Shown: positions 47,211 through 59,529, counted from the first letter of the stretch. The stretch is DNA of 64,000 nt from Pseudomonas asgharzadehiana (GCF_019139815.1 NZ_CP077079.1:806001-870000), one strand, 5' to 3'. Made by a program: numbers and translations. Notes: generated by a model from the sequence alone, not told the origin.

Positions 47211-49280
47211 ATGACGCGCACTCGTAAAATCGTCGCTTGGAGCTGCGCCAGCTTCGTTCTGTTAATCGCTGTGGTCGTGCTGGTTCTGATGTTCTTCGAC
47301 TGGAACCGCATCAAACCGCCCCTCAATGCCAAAGTTTCCGAAGAGCTGCACCGCCCGTTCGCCATCAATGGCAACCTGGCCGTGGTGTGGCAGCGCGAGC
47401 CCAATGAAGGCGGCTGGCGTGCCTGGGTGCCGTGGCCCCACGTGATTGCCGAAGACCTGACCCTGGGCAACCCCGACTGGTCGAAAAAACCGCACATGGT
47501 CACGCTGAAAAAAGTCGAACTGCGCGTCTCGCCCCTGGCCCTGCTGGTGCAGCGCGTGGTGATCCCGCGTATCGACCTCACCGAACCGAGTGCCGAACTG
47601 CAGCGCCTGGCCGATGGCCGCGCCAATTGGACCTTCACGTTCGACCCCAAGGACCCGAACGCCGAACCCTCCAACTGGGTGGTGGACATCGGCGCCATCG
47701 GTTTTGACAAGGGCCATGTGACCCTCGACGACCAAACCCTCAAGACCCAACTCGATGTGATCATCGACCCGCTGGGCAAACCCATCCCGTTCGGCGAAAT
47801 CGTCGGCGATGCCGATGCCAAAAAAGCCCTGGAAAAAGGCGCCGCGCCCCAGGACTATGCCTTCGGCCTCAAGGTCAAAGGCCAATACCACGGCCAGAAA
47901 CTCGATGGCGCCGGCAAGATCGGCGGCCTGCTGGCCCTGCAGGACGCGACCAAGCCGTTCCCCCTGCAAGCCCAAGTGAAGATCGCCGACACCAGCATCG
48001 CCCTGGCCGGCACGCTGACCGATCCGCTCAACCTCGGCGCCCTCGACCTGCGCCTGAAACTGGCGGGCGCCAGCCTGGGCAACCTGTACCCACTCACTGG
48101 CGTGACCCTGCCGGATTCCCCGGCGTATTCCACCGACGGCCACCTGATCGCCAAGCTGCACGAGGCCGGCGGCGCGTCATTTCGCTATGAAAACTTCAAC
48201 GGCAAAATCGGCAACAGCGACATTCACGGCAACCTCGCCTACCTGGCCAGCCAGCCGCGGCCCAAGCTCAGCGGCGCCTTGGTGTCCAACCAACTGCTGA
48301 TGACCGACCTTGCGCCCTTGATCGGCGCCGATTCCAACGCCAAGCAAAAAGCCCGTGGCGGTGAAAGCAAACAGCCCGCGACCAAAGTGCTGCCGGTAGA
48401 AGCGTTCCGCACCGAGCGCTGGCGCGACATGGATGCCGATGTGGAGTTCACCGGTAAACGCATCGTGCACAGCGCCGACTTGCCCTTCACGGACCTCTAC
48501 ACGCACCTGGTGCTCAACGATGGCGAACTGAGCCTGGAACCGCTGCGCTTCGGCGTGGCCGGCGGCAAGCTCGATGCGCAGATCCGCCTGAATGGCCGCC
48601 TCACGCCGATGGAGGGCCGCGCCAGGCTCACCGCGCGCAACTTCAAGCTCAAACAACTGTTCCCGACGTTCGAACCGATGAAGACCAGCTTCGGTGAACT
48701 CAACGGCGACGCTGATATAACCGGGCGCGGTAACTCGGTGGCGGCGCTGCTGGGCAGCGCCAACGGTGACCTGAAGATGCTGATCAACGATGGCGCCATC
48801 AGCCGTGGCCTGATGGAAATCGCCGGGCTCAACGTGGGTAACTACGTGGTTGGCCGCCTGTTCGGCGACAAGGAAGTGAAGATCAACTGCGCGGCGGCGG
48901 ACTTCGGCATCAAGACCGGCCTGGCAACCACACGGCTGTTTGTGTTCGATACCGAGAACGCCATCATCTACATCGACGGCACCGCGAACATGGCCAGCGA
49001 GCAACTGGACCTGACCATCACCCCCGAATCCAAGGGCTTTCGCCTGTTTTCGCTACGCTCGCCGCTGTACGTGAACGGGCCGTTCATCAAGCCCAATGCC
49101 GGGGTCAAAGCCGTACCGTTGATGCTGCGTGGCGCCGGCATGGTAGCGCTGGGAGTGATCGCGGGGCCGGCGGCGGGGTTGCTGGCGCTGGTAGCACCGA
49201 GTGGGGATGTGCCGAACCAATGCGCGCCGTTGCTGCAACAGATGAAGGAAGGCAAGGCGCCGAAAACCGTGAAGGGCTGA
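47211..49280 (+). CDS. AsmA-family protein
   Basis: 689 residues. There is one N-terminal membrane anchor (~10-28, WSCASFVLLIAVVVLVLMFF), then a long periplasmic region of the AsmA domain (~1-250) and an AsmA_2-type C-terminal domain (~400-640) containing GELNGDADITGRGNSVAALL and EQLDLTITPESKGF. AsmA-like proteins are large beta-rich bridges implicated in phospholipid transport to the outer membrane. ATG 47211 lies just after AGGAGT. Monocistronic, followed by a REPIN. Confidence 0.87.
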   Translation: MTRTRKIVAWSCASFVLLIAVVVLVLMFFDWNRIKPPLNAKVSEELHRPFAINGNLAVVWQREPNEGGWRAWVPWPHVIAEDLTLGNPDWSKKPHMVTLKKVELRVSPLALLVQRVVIPRIDLTEPSAELQRLADGRANWTFTFDPKDPNAEPSNWVVDIGAIGFDKGHVTLDDQTLKTQLDVIIDPLGKPIPFGEIVGDADAKKALEKGAAPQDYAFGLKVKGQYHGQKLDGAGKIGGLLALQDATKPFPLQAQVKIADTSIALAGTLTDPLNLGALDLRLKLAGASLGNLYPLTGVTLPDSPAYSTDGHLIAKLHEAGGASFRYENFNGKIGNSDIHGNLAYLASQPRPKLSGALVSNQLLMTDLAPLIGADSNAKQKARGGESKQPATKVLPVEAFRTERWRDMDADVEFTGKRIVHSADLPFTDLYTHLVLNDGELSLEPLRFGVAGGKLDAQIRLNGRLTPMEGRARLTARNFKLKQLFPTFEPMKTSFGELNGDADITGRGNSVAALLGSANGDLKMLINDGAISRGLMEIAGLNVGNYVVGRLFGDKEVKINCAAADFGIKTGLATTRLFVFDTENAIIYIDGTANMASEQLDLTITPESKGFRLFSLRSPLYVNGPFIKPNAGVKAVPLMLRGAGMVALGVIAGPAAGLLALVAPSGDVPNQCAPLLQQMKEGKAPKTVKG

Positions 49281-49300
49281 CTGACCAAACGCAGCTTTAA

Positions 49301-49388
49301 ATGTGGAAGGGGGCTTGCTCCCGATAGCGGTGGGTCAGTGCCGGGTGTACTGACTGACCCACCGCTATCGGATGCAAGCCTCCTCCCG
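49301..49388. repeat. REPIN with long internal inverted repeat
   Basis: Outer arms ATGTGGAAGGGG... and ...GCCTCCTCCCGTAC have drifted. The inner part CCGATAGCGGTGGGTCAGT pairs perfectly with its inverted copy at 49354-49372. Confidence 0.88.
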
Positions 49389-49395
49389 TACGGGT

Positions 49396-49926
49396 TTACA
49401 GGTCCTGCAGGATGTCCGCCATGTCATCGGCGTGCTCTTCTTCCTGGGCCAGGATGTCTTCGAAGATCCGGCGCGTGGTCGGGTCTTTATCACCGATGTA
49501 CTGGATGATTTCGCGATAGCTGTCCACCGCGATGCGCTCGGCCACCAGGTCTTCGAAGACCATTTCCTTCAAGGTATTGCCCGCAACGTATTGAGCATGG
49601 GAGTTCTGGGACAGCAGGTCGGGGTTGAACTCCGGTTCGCCGCCCAACTGCACGATGCGCTCGGCCAGTTTGTCGGCGTGTTCGGCTTCCTGAGTCGCGT
49701 GTTCGAGGAATTCATTGGCGGCAACGCTGGCTTTCAGGCCGTTGGCCATGAAGTAGTGACGCTTGTAGCGCAACACGCACACCAGCTCGGTGGCCAGCGA
49801 CTCGTTGAGCAGGCGGATGATTTCCTGGCGGTCGGCGTCGTAGCCTTCGGTCACGGCGCCGTTTTCGACGTTCTGGCGGGCGCGGCTGCGCAGGGTGGCA
49901 ACGTCGGTCAAATGTGCTTCAGTCAT
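49396..49926 (-). CDS. Ferritin-like (bacterioferritin/DPS-type) protein
   Basis: 176 residues, four-helix-bundle ferritin-like domain. Metal-binding carboxylate/histidine motifs are in LLNESLATELVCVLRYKRHY, ATQEAEHADKLAERI and ILAQEEEHADDMADIL (ExxH pattern). It lacks the haem-ligand Met context of true Bfr and is close to the PA4880-type 'probable bacterioferritin'. It probably oxidises and stores iron or protects DNA from peroxide. AGGAG precedes the ATG at 49926. Confidence 0.85.
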   Translation of the reverse strand: MTEAHLTDVATLRSRARQNVENGAVTEGYDADRQEIIRLLNESLATELVCVLRYKRHYFMANGLKASVAANEFLEHATQEAEHADKLAERIVQLGGEPEFNPDLLSQNSHAQYVAGNTLKEMVFEDLVAERIAVDSYREIIQYIGDKDPTTRRIFEDILAQEEEHADDMADILQDL

Positions 49927-50045
49927 CTCGATCTCCTGGGGCTAATCCGGTTGGGTGCCACGCTCTGGCGGCGTGATCACTGCAAGTTGTGAGTCCCAGG
50001 CAACGCAAAAAGTTTTATCGGATTTGTCTACAGGTGTCATGAGTA

Positions 50046-50065
50046 CGTAGCCGCAGACGGCTACG
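50046..50065. other. Perfect hairpin CGTAGCCG-CAGA-CGGCTACG
   Basis: 8-bp perfect stem with a 4-base loop between the divergent ferritin-like and lipase genes. No T tract. It may be a repeat of a second family or a structured operator. Confidence 0.5.
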
Positions 50066-50102
50066 CTGCACTGACTCCTCCTTGATCAGGGACGTTCGCT
50101 TC

Positions 50103-50993
50103 ATGTCGCAGTCGTTAGCCACGCGTTATCCGCTGGTGCTGGTGCCCGGCATGCTCGGGTTTGTGCGCCTGGGGTTCTTCCCCTATTGGTATGGCATCGT
50201 CCCGGCACTGCGCGCCGGTGGAGCCCAGGTATTCCCGGTGCAGGTGGCGCCGCTGGACTCCAACGAAGTGCGTGGCGAGCAGTTGCTGGTGCACATCGCG
50301 CAGATCCGCCGCGACACCGGCTTGGATAAGGTCAACCTCATCGGCCATAGCCAAGGCTCACTGACCGCGCGTTATGCCGCAGCCAAGCGGCCGGAGTGGG
50401 TGGCGTCGGTGACGTCGGTGGCCGGCCCCAACCACGGTTCAGAGTTGGCCGACCATATCCATGCCCACTACCCCGTCGAGGGCGCCAAAGGCCGCCTCAT
50501 GAGTGCGCTGTTTCATCTGGTTGCCTGGCTGATGGGCGTGCTGGAAACCGGCTATCGCGGGCCGCGCTTCAAGGCAGACTTGCACGCATCGCACCTGTCG
50601 CTGACCAGCGCGGGCGTAGCGCTGTTCAATCGCCAGTACCCCCAGGGGCTGCCCGACACGTGGGGCGGGCAGGGCGCGGAGCTGGTCAATGGCGTGCGCT
50701 ATTACTCGTGGTCGGGCACGTTGCAGCCAGGCACCACTGACCGTGGCCGCAACCTGTTCGACGGTACTAACCGCAGCTGCCGCTTGTTTGCCCGCAGTTT
50801 TGTGCGCGAAAAAGGCCAGTGCGACGGCATGGTCGGGCGCTACAGCTCGCACTTGGGGCGGGTGATCGGTGACGACTATGCGCTGGACCATTTCGATATC
50901 GTCAACCAGTCCTTGGGGCTGGTGGGCAAGGGCGCCGAGCCGATCCGCCTGTTTGTGGAGCATGCGCAGCGGCTCAAGGCCGCCGGGGTGTAG
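50103..50993 (+). CDS. Triacylglycerol lipase (family I)
   Basis: 296 residues, alpha/beta hydrolase. The N-terminal strand TRYPLVLVPGMLGFVRLGFF forms the oxyanion region. The nucleophile elbow is GHSQGS (Ser ~90), followed by GPNHGSELADHI; acid and His residues lie in the C-terminal third (DGMVGRYSSHLG, DHFDIVNQSLG). It resembles P. fragi/P. aeruginosa subfamily I.1 lipases, but I see no signal peptide and no Lif foldase gene nearby, so it may be cytoplasmic or exported unusually. The 3' end overlaps the convergent EamA gene by 20 bp. Confidence 0.88.
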   Translation: MSQSLATRYPLVLVPGMLGFVRLGFFPYWYGIVPALRAGGAQVFPVQVAPLDSNEVRGEQLLVHIAQIRRDTGLDKVNLIGHSQGSLTARYAAAKRPEWVASVTSVAGPNHGSELADHIHAHYPVEGAKGRLMSALFHLVAWLMGVLETGYRGPRFKADLHASHLSLTSAGVALFNRQYPQGLPDTWGGQGAELVNGVRYYSWSGTLQPGTTDRGRNLFDGTNRSCRLFARSFVREKGQCDGMVGRYSSHLGRVIGDDYALDHFDIVNQSLGLVGKGAEPIRLFVEHAQRLKAAGV

Positions 50994-51864
50994 CGAGTCG
51001 AACCGGAGTTGTCCAACGCTCCGACAAAATCACCCCGCCCAGCGTGAGCAAGCCACCTATCAAGTGGTACAGCGCCAATTGCTCCTTCAGCACCACGGCC
51101 GCGATCAACGCCGTAATCAACGGCAGCAAGTTGAAAAACAACGTGGTGCGGCTGGGGCCCAGGGTCTTGACCGAGTGCATCCAGGCCAGTGGCGCGAGCA
51201 TCGATGCCAGCATGCAGGCGTACAGCACCAGCGGAACATTCGCCCAACCCAGGCCTGCCTTGGGCGAGAACACAAACAACGGCAACAGTACCGCCACCGC
51301 GACGAGTATCTGCAAGTACAGCAACACCAACGGCGGCAGGCGCAGTTGCCATTTTTTCAGCAGGGTGCTGTAGACCGCATACGCCAGGGTCGCAACCAGC
51401 ATCATGCCGTCGCCCAGGTTGACCCCATGTTGCAGCAGCGTCCCCAGGCTGCCGGCCGAGACCACCACGGCCACGCCGGCAAACGACAGCACGGCACCGG
51501 TGAGTGCGCCGAAGGTCAGGCGCTGGCCGAGGCTGATGATGGCCGCCGTCAGGGCCATCAACGGCATCAGCGACAGGATGATGCCCATGTTGGTGGCGCT
51601 GGTCAGCGCTGCGGCGTAATAGGCCAGGCTTTGGTACACGGCCATGCCCAGCACGCCGAGGATCACGATCTTGCCCAGGTTCGGGCGAATGCGGGCCCAG
51701 TGGGCGACTACCGGTTTGAGCATGAACGGTGTGAACAGCAGCGCCGCGAACAGCCAGCGGTAAAAACCGATCTCCGAGGGGAAGATCGAGCCGACGGCCA
51801 GTTTGTTGACCACGGTATTGCCGGCCCAGATGAAGATGGCCAGCAAGGGATACGCGTATTGCAT
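50974..51864 (-). CDS. EamA/DMT-family transporter
   Basis: 296 residues, ten predicted membrane helices as two EamA repeats (~5-140 and ~150-285). It starts MQYAYPLLAIFIWAGNTVVN; SALTSATNMGIILSLMPLMA and RTTLFFNLLPLITALIAAVV are typical signature regions. Likely an inner-membrane exporter of amino acids or metabolites; the substrate is unknown. It converges on the lipase gene with overlapping stops. Confidence 0.88.
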   Translation of the reverse strand: MQYAYPLLAIFIWAGNTVVNKLAVGSIFPSEIGFYRWLFAALLFTPFMLKPVVAHWARIRPNLGKIVILGVLGMAVYQSLAYYAAALTSATNMGIILSLMPLMALTAAIISLGQRLTFGALTGAVLSFAGVAVVVSAGSLGTLLQHGVNLGDGMMLVATLAYAVYSTLLKKWQLRLPPLVLLYLQILVAVAVLLPLFVFSPKAGLGWANVPLVLYACMLASMLAPLAWMHSVKTLGPSRTTLFFNLLPLITALIAAVVLKEQLALYHLIGGLLTLGGVILSERWTTPVRLATPRRP

Positions 51865-51983
51865 GACATCGCCGTACAGAGGAATGAACGGGGATTATCC
51901 TCTCTTCGTGGGAATGTGTAACAGGATTTGGCTACACTCTGCGAAGGCTGCGCCCCTCGGCGCGGTAACCGGGAGAAAACTCC

Positions 51984-52283
51984 ATGAAGATGTTGCGTGT
52001 TCCGTTGATGATGATAGGCCTGCTGCTCTGTTCCCAAGGCTTTGCCGCCACCGCGCAGCAAAACAAAATGACCACCTGCAATGCCGAAGCCACCACCAAG
52101 ACGCTCAAAGGCGACGAGCGCAAGGCCTTCATGAAAACCTGCCTGTCGGCCCCGGCGGCCAATGACGCCAAGACCCTGACCCCGCAGCAGCAGAAAATGA
52201 AGGATTGCAATGCCTCGGCGAAAACCAAGGCGCTGACCGGCGATGCGCGCAAGACGTTCATGAGCACCTGCCTCAAAGGCTGA
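51984..52283 (+). CDS. psiF: PsiF-repeat protein
   Basis: 99 residues. The signal peptide is ~1-22 (LRVPLMMIGLLLCSQGFAAT), then two PsiF repeats, MTTCNAEATTKTLKGDERKA and MKDCNASAKTKALTGDARKT, each followed by FM.TCL. Each repeat has two cysteines, probably disulfide-bonded in the periplasm. E. coli psiF is phosphate-starvation inducible; no clear Pho box was seen in the 119 bp upstream here. The role is unknown. Confidence 0.9.
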   Translation: MKMLRVPLMMIGLLLCSQGFAATAQQNKMTTCNAEATTKTLKGDERKAFMKTCLSAPAANDAKTLTPQQQKMKDCNASAKTKALTGDARKTFMSTCLKG

Positions 52284-52316
52284 CCCCCTATTTCGCCAAC
52301 GCTGGAAAACAACTGT

Positions 52317-52342
52317 GGAAGGGGGCTTGCTCCCTCCCACAC
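52317..52342. repeat. Degenerate single REP hairpin
   Basis: GTGGAAGGGGGCTTGCTCCC then TCCCAC: outer arms joined as in the element at 32737. It lies 34 bp after psiF. Confidence 0.75.
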
Positions 52343-52431
52343 TTGATCGGCATTCGCGCCTTCAGCTCTCGCTTGATTTCTTGAACGCTGGCAGACTGCC
52401 CATCCTTTAACGCCGTTCGTTTTGAGGCTGT

Positions 52432-53445
52432 ATGCCAACGTTTTCTCAGCGTCCTATGTTGTTGCTGGCCAGCTACATCATCATTTTTGGCGGGTTGCTG
52501 CTGGTCCTGCCGCTCAAACTACTGCCTAGCCTGCTGGCCGGCCTGTTGGTCTATGAACTGGTCAACATGCTCACCCCCCAACTGCAACGGCTGATCGAAG
52601 GCCGCCGCGCGCGCTGGCTGGCGGTGGCCTTGCTCGGCACCCTGATCGTCAGCGTACTGACGTTGATCTTTGCCGGCGCCATCAGCTTCCTGCTCCACGA
52701 AGCCGAAAACCCTGGGGCTTCCCTCGACAAATTCATGGGTGTGGTCGACCGCGCGCGCGGCCAATTGCCGCCGTTCCTCGATGCCTACCTGCCCGCCAGC
52801 GCCGCCGAATTCCGCGTGGCCATCGGCGAATGGCTGAGCAAGCACCTGAGTGAACTGCAACTGGTTGGTAAAGACGCGGCGCACATGTTCGTCACCCTGC
52901 TGATCGGCATGGTGCTCGGCGCGATCATCGCCTTGCAACGCATCCCCGACCTGACCAAACGCAAGCCCCTGGCCGCCGCGCTGTTCGACCGCCTGCACCT
53001 GCTGGTCCAGGCGTTTCGCAACATTGTGTTCGCGCAAATCAAGATCGCCGCGCTCAACACCGCGTTCACGGCGGTGTTCCTCGCCGTGGTACTGCCGCTG
53101 TGCGGCATCCACCTGCCGCTGACCAAAACCCTGATCGTGCTGACCTTCCTGCTCGGCCTGCTGCCGGTGATCGGCAACCTGATGTCCAACACCCTCATCA
53201 CCATCGTCGCGCTGTCGCTGTCGATCTGGGTGGCGGTGGCGGCGTTGGGGTATCTGATCGTGATCCACAAGGTCGAGTACTTCCTCAACGCGCGCATTGT
53301 CGGCGGGCAGATCAGTGCCAAGTCGTGGGAATTGTTGTTGGCGATGCTGGTGTTTGAAGCGGCATTCGGCCTGCCGGGGGTGGTGGCGGGGCCGATTTAT
53401 TACGCGTATCTGAAGAGTGAGCTGAAGCTCGGCGGTATGGTTTAA
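52432..53445 (+). CDS. AI-2E family transporter
   Basis: 337 residues with about 7-8 membrane helices. It starts PMLLLASYIIIFGGLLLVLP; the C-terminal family block LLPVIGNLMSNTLITIVALS, then IVGGQISAKSWELLLAMLVF, is clear. Proteins of this family were named for autoinducer-2 export (TqsA), but most members have unknown substrates or act as Na+/H+ antiporters. ATG 52432; monocistronic. Confidence 0.87.
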   Translation: MPTFSQRPMLLLASYIIIFGGLLLVLPLKLLPSLLAGLLVYELVNMLTPQLQRLIEGRRARWLAVALLGTLIVSVLTLIFAGAISFLLHEAENPGASLDKFMGVVDRARGQLPPFLDAYLPASAAEFRVAIGEWLSKHLSELQLVGKDAAHMFVTLLIGMVLGAIIALQRIPDLTKRKPLAAALFDRLHLLVQAFRNIVFAQIKIAALNTAFTAVFLAVVLPLCGIHLPLTKTLIVLTFLLGLLPVIGNLMSNTLITIVALSLSIWVAVAALGYLIVIHKVEYFLNARIVGGQISAKSWELLLAMLVFEAAFGLPGVVAGPIYYAYLKSELKLGGMV

Positions 53446-53470
53446 GCCTTGTGCTGCCTGGGCGCGCCTC

Positions 53471-53544
53471 ATCGGGGGCAAGCCCCCTCCCACCTTTGAA
53501 TGTGTTCACAAATCAAAATGTGGGAGGGTGCTTGCCCCCGATGG
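53471..53544. repeat. REPIN between AI-2E and Hsp70 genes
   Basis: Arms ATCGGGGGCAAG...CTCCCAC and GTGGGAGGGTG...CCCCCGAT, between convergent genes. Confidence 0.9.
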
Positions 53545-53561
53545 CGTCACACAGGTGAAAC

Positions 53562-54830
53562 TCAGTTCCCGTAGCGCTTGCTCGCCTCAATCGCCAGGCC
53601 GCTGCCAATACTGCCAAAAATATTGCCTTCCACATGCCGCGCATTCGGCAGCATCGCCGCGATGCTGTGACGCAGCGCCGGGATGCCGCTGGAGCCGCCG
53701 GTAAAGAACACCGTGTCCACCTGCGCCACGCTCACCGAAGCATCGTTGAGCAATTGCGTCACGCTGGCGCGCACGCGTTCGAGCAAGGCGTCGATGGACG
53801 ATTCGAACAGCGCCCGGCTCAGGTCGACGCTCAGGCCCGCTTCGATACGGTCCAGCGGCACGTGGCGGCGTTCTTCGTGGGTCAACTGGATCTTGGTTTC
53901 TTCAACCTCCATCGCCAACCAGTGCCCGGCGCGCTGTTCGATCAGCTTGAACAGGCGGTCGATGCCGCCGGTGTCTTCGATGTCGTAGCGCATGCTGCCC
54001 AGGGCCAACTGGGACTTTTGCGAGTACACCGAGTTGATCGTGTGCCACGTGGCCAGGTTCATGTGGTGGCTGGTGGGCATGTAGGCGCCGCTTTTCATGC
54101 GGCTGCCGTAACCGAACAGCGGCATCATGCCGGCCAGCGAGAGCTGTTTGTCGAAGTCGGTACCGCCGATGTGTACGCCGCCGGTGGCGAGGATGTCGCT
54201 CTGGCGGTTGTCGTTGTGACGACGCTCCGGCGACAGGCGCACCAGCGAGAAGTCGGAGGTACCGCCGCCGATATCGACGATCAGCACCAGCTCTTCTTTT
54301 TCGATGGTGGACTCGTAGTCGAACGCCGCTGCGATCGGCTCGTACTGGAACGAGATGTCCTTGAAGCCGATCTTGCGCGCCACGTCGACCAGGGTGTTTT
54401 CCGCTTCCTGGTCGGCCATCGGGTCGTCATCGACGAAAAATACCGGGCGGCCCAGTACCACTTCTTCGAACTCTCGGCCGGCGTTGGCTTCGGCGCGGCT
54501 CTTGAGTTGGCCGATAAACAGCGCCAGCAGGTCGGTGAACGGCATCGCCGTGCCCAATAGGCTGGTGTCGTGTTTGATCAGCTTGGAGCCCAACAGGCTC
54601 TTGAGCGAGCGCATCAAGCGGCCTTCGTAGTTTTCCAGGTACTCGTGCAGTGCCAGGCGACCGTACACCGGGCGACGCTCCTCGAAGTTGAAGAACACCA
54701 CCGACGGCAAGGTGATCTTGTCGTCCTCCAGCGCGATAAGCGTCTCCTGGCCGGGGCGGATCCAGCCGACGGTGGAGTTGGACGTGCCAAAGTCGATGCC
54801 GCAGGCACGGGCTGGGGATGGGTTTTTCAT
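53562..54830 (-). CDS. yegD: YegD-like Hsp70-family protein
   Basis: 422 residues: an actin/Hsp70 ATPase domain without the C-terminal substrate-binding domain. The ATP-binding motifs GIDFGTSNSTVGW (phosphate 1), LIVDIGGGTSDFSLV (phosphate 2) and VFFTGGSSGIPAL (adenosine) are intact. It is predicted to be a chaperone-like ATPase; the function of YegD is not established. It is divergent from cbpA over 239 bp, suggesting a chaperone/J-protein partnership. Confidence 0.88.
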   Translation of the reverse strand: MKNPSPARACGIDFGTSNSTVGWIRPGQETLIALEDDKITLPSVVFFNFEERRPVYGRLALHEYLENYEGRLMRSLKSLLGSKLIKHDTSLLGTAMPFTDLLALFIGQLKSRAEANAGREFEEVVLGRPVFFVDDDPMADQEAENTLVDVARKIGFKDISFQYEPIAAAFDYESTIEKEELVLIVDIGGGTSDFSLVRLSPERRHNDNRQSDILATGGVHIGGTDFDKQLSLAGMMPLFGYGSRMKSGAYMPTSHHMNLATWHTINSVYSQKSQLALGSMRYDIEDTGGIDRLFKLIEQRAGHWLAMEVEETKIQLTHEERRHVPLDRIEAGLSVDLSRALFESSIDALLERVRASVTQLLNDASVSVAQVDTVFFTGGSSGIPALRHSIAAMLPNARHVEGNIFGSIGSGLAIEASKRYGN

Positions 54831-54915
54831 GTCTATCGGGTTCCGGTCGAAAAACGGCCGCGCAGTGTATGCCAGTCGAAGGCGGATGCGTAGGCCGACC
54901 ATCCGTTAAATCGTG

Positions 54916-54943
54916 CTTGAAAGTGCGCGATTCGCCCCCACAT
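54916..54943 (+). promoter_or_regulatory. Sigma-32-type promoter upstream of cbpA
   Basis: CTTGAAA (54916-54922), 13-bp spacer, CCCCACAT (54936-54943), very near the heat-shock consensus CTTGAAA-N11-16-CCCCATNT. The predicted start is near 54951, with a ~120-nt leader before cbpA. Confidence 0.65.
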
Positions 54944-55069
54944 GTGGTGCATACGGCACGTGCCGATTAACACTGCGACGCACCCCCAGGCCACATCACT
55001 CAACAGGTGCAAAACAACGCACGTTGTGCCCCGGGCTGTGCGATCTCGATTAAGGATGGTGAACCGCCG

Positions 55070-56008
55070 ATGGATTTCAAAGACTACTACAAGATATTGG
55101 GTGTCGAGCCGAGCGCCGATGACAAGGAAATCAAGGCCGCCTATCGCAAGCTCGCGCGCAAATATCACCCGGATGTCAGCAAGGAAAAAGACGCCGAAGC
55201 CAAGTTCAAGGACGCGTCCGAAGCCTATGAGGCGCTTAAAAGCGCCGACAAACGCGCCGAGTACGACGAACTGCGCAAGTACGGCCAGCATGGCCAGCCG
55301 TTCCAGGGGCCACCGGGCTGGCAGAGCCGTGGCGGCTTTGGCGGCGGCCAGGACGCGGGCGATTTCTCGGACTTTTTCAGTTCGATCTTCGGCTCGCGCG
55401 GCGATGCCTTTGGTGGCGGCCAGCGCCGGCCCACCGGGCGTAAAGGCCAGGACGTGGAAATGCAGCTGTCGGTGTTCCTGGAGGAGACGCTGTCCACCGA
55501 GTCCAAGCAGGTCACCTTCCAGGTGCCGCAATACGACGCCTCGGGCCGGCACGTCAGCAACACCACCAAGAGCCTGAACGTGAAGATCCCCGCCGGCGTG
55601 ACCGACGGTGAGCGCATCCGCCTCAAAGCGCAGGGCGCGCCGGGTATCGGTGGCGGGGCCAATGGCGATCTGTACCTGATCATCAAGTTCGCGCCGCACC
55701 CCAAGTTCGAAGTGGACGGTGAAAACCTGATCATCGACCTGCCATTGGCGCCGTGGGAATTGGCGTTGGGCACCGAAGTCACCGTGCCCACCCTCACCGG
55801 CAAGATCAACCTCAAGGTGCCGGCCGGCAGCCAGAACGGCCAGCGCATGCGTGCCAAGGGCCACGGTTTGCTGAACAAGGCCGGGCAGCGCGGCTACCTG
55901 TTTGTGCAACTCAAGGCGGTCATGCCCAAACAGGCCGACGACGAGACCATCGCGCTGTGGCAGGCACTGGCGAAAAAGGCCAACTTCAACCCGCGCGAAA
56001 ACTTCTAA
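55070..56008 (+). CDS. cbpA: DnaJ-class co-chaperone CbpA
   Basis: 312 residues. The J domain (1-70) carries the essential HPD in [17 protein letters not shown] Gly/Phe-rich linker (~75-125, [20 protein letters not shown]) follows, then two C-terminal beta domains (CTDI/II, ~125-290, [17 protein letters not shown]) with no zinc finger: a type II J-protein. It stimulates Hsp70 ATPase and in E. coli also binds curved DNA. ATG 55070 follows AAGGA. A sigma-32-like promoter precedes it. Confidence 0.93.
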   Translation: MDFKDYYKILGVEPSADDKEIKAAYRKLARKYHPDVSKEKDAEAKFKDASEAYEALKSADKRAEYDELRKYGQHGQPFQGPPGWQSRGGFGGGQDAGDFSDFFSSIFGSRGDAFGGGQRRPTGRKGQDVEMQLSVFLEETLSTESKQVTFQVPQYDASGRHVSNTTKSLNVKIPAGVTDGERIRLKAQGAPGIGGGANGDLYLIIKFAPHPKFEVDGENLIIDLPLAPWELALGTEVTVPTLTGKINLKVPAGSQNGQRMRAKGHGLLNKAGQRGYLFVQLKAVMPKQADDETIALWQALAKKANFNPRENF

Positions 56009-56009
56009 G

Positions 56010-56046
56010 CCCCGGTGGCGAGGGAGCACGCTCCTCGCCACCGGGG
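56010..56046. terminator. Bidirectional hairpin between cbpA and ureC
   Basis: CCCCGGTGGCGAGG pairs perfectly with CCTCGCCACCGGGG around a 9-base loop, between convergent stops (56008 and 56051). Weak T content, but the 14-bp GC-rich stem is strong. Confidence 0.75.
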
Positions 56047-56050
56047 TAAG

Positions 56051-57751
<1,701 letters not shown>

Positions 57752-57788
57752 AGGGTTGTCCTGAAAAATGTGTGTTGAATATGAGGCC

Positions 57789-57815
57789 GCTATCGGGGGC
57801 TTGCTCCCGATGAGG
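57789..57815. repeat. REP relic between ureB and ureC
   Basis: GGCCGCTATCGGGGGCTTGC followed by TCCCGATGAGGCC: inner REP ends only, folding as a hairpin in the ureB-ureC spacer. Confidence 0.6.
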
Positions 57816-57817
57816 CC

Positions 57818-59171
<1,354 letters not shown>

Positions 59172-59180
59172 GGCCGGGCC

Positions 59181-59483
59181 TCAGGCAATCGGTTGGTGGA
59201 CGGTGACCAGCTTGGTGCCGTCCGGGAAGGTGGCTTCCACCTGGATATCCGGGATCATTTCCGGGATGCCTTCCATCACCTGTTCGCGGCTGAGCAGGGT
59301 GGTGCCGTAGTGCATCAGGTCGGCCACAGTGCGGCCATCGCGGGCACCTTCCATCAGCGCGGCGCTGATGTAGGCGATGGTTTCCGGGTAGTTGAGCTTC
59401 ACACCGCGCGCCAGGCGACGCTCGGCCACCAGGCCTGCGGTGAAGATCAACAGCTTGTCTTTTTCCCGTGGGGTGAGGTCCAT
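59181..59483 (-). CDS. ureA: Urease subunit gamma
   Basis: 100 residues, full length: [39 protein letters not shown] and [19 protein letters not shown]. Smallest structural subunit of urease. It is followed within 9 bp by mddA. A 174-bp gap with a full REPIN separates it from ureD. Confidence 0.97.
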   Translation of the reverse strand: MDLTPREKDKLLIFTAGLVAERRLARGVKLNYPETIAYISAALMEGARDGRTVADLMHYGTTLLSREQVMEGIPEMIPDIQVEATFPDGTKLVTVHQPIA

Positions 59484-59529
59484 GGTTCAAGGTCCTTTAA
59501 ATGCATTCTTAAATACAGTGGAGATCAAA

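Noticed and set aside
51890..51983. Pho box upstream of psiF
   Set aside because: No pair of CTGTCAT-like repeats at 11-bp spacing was found.
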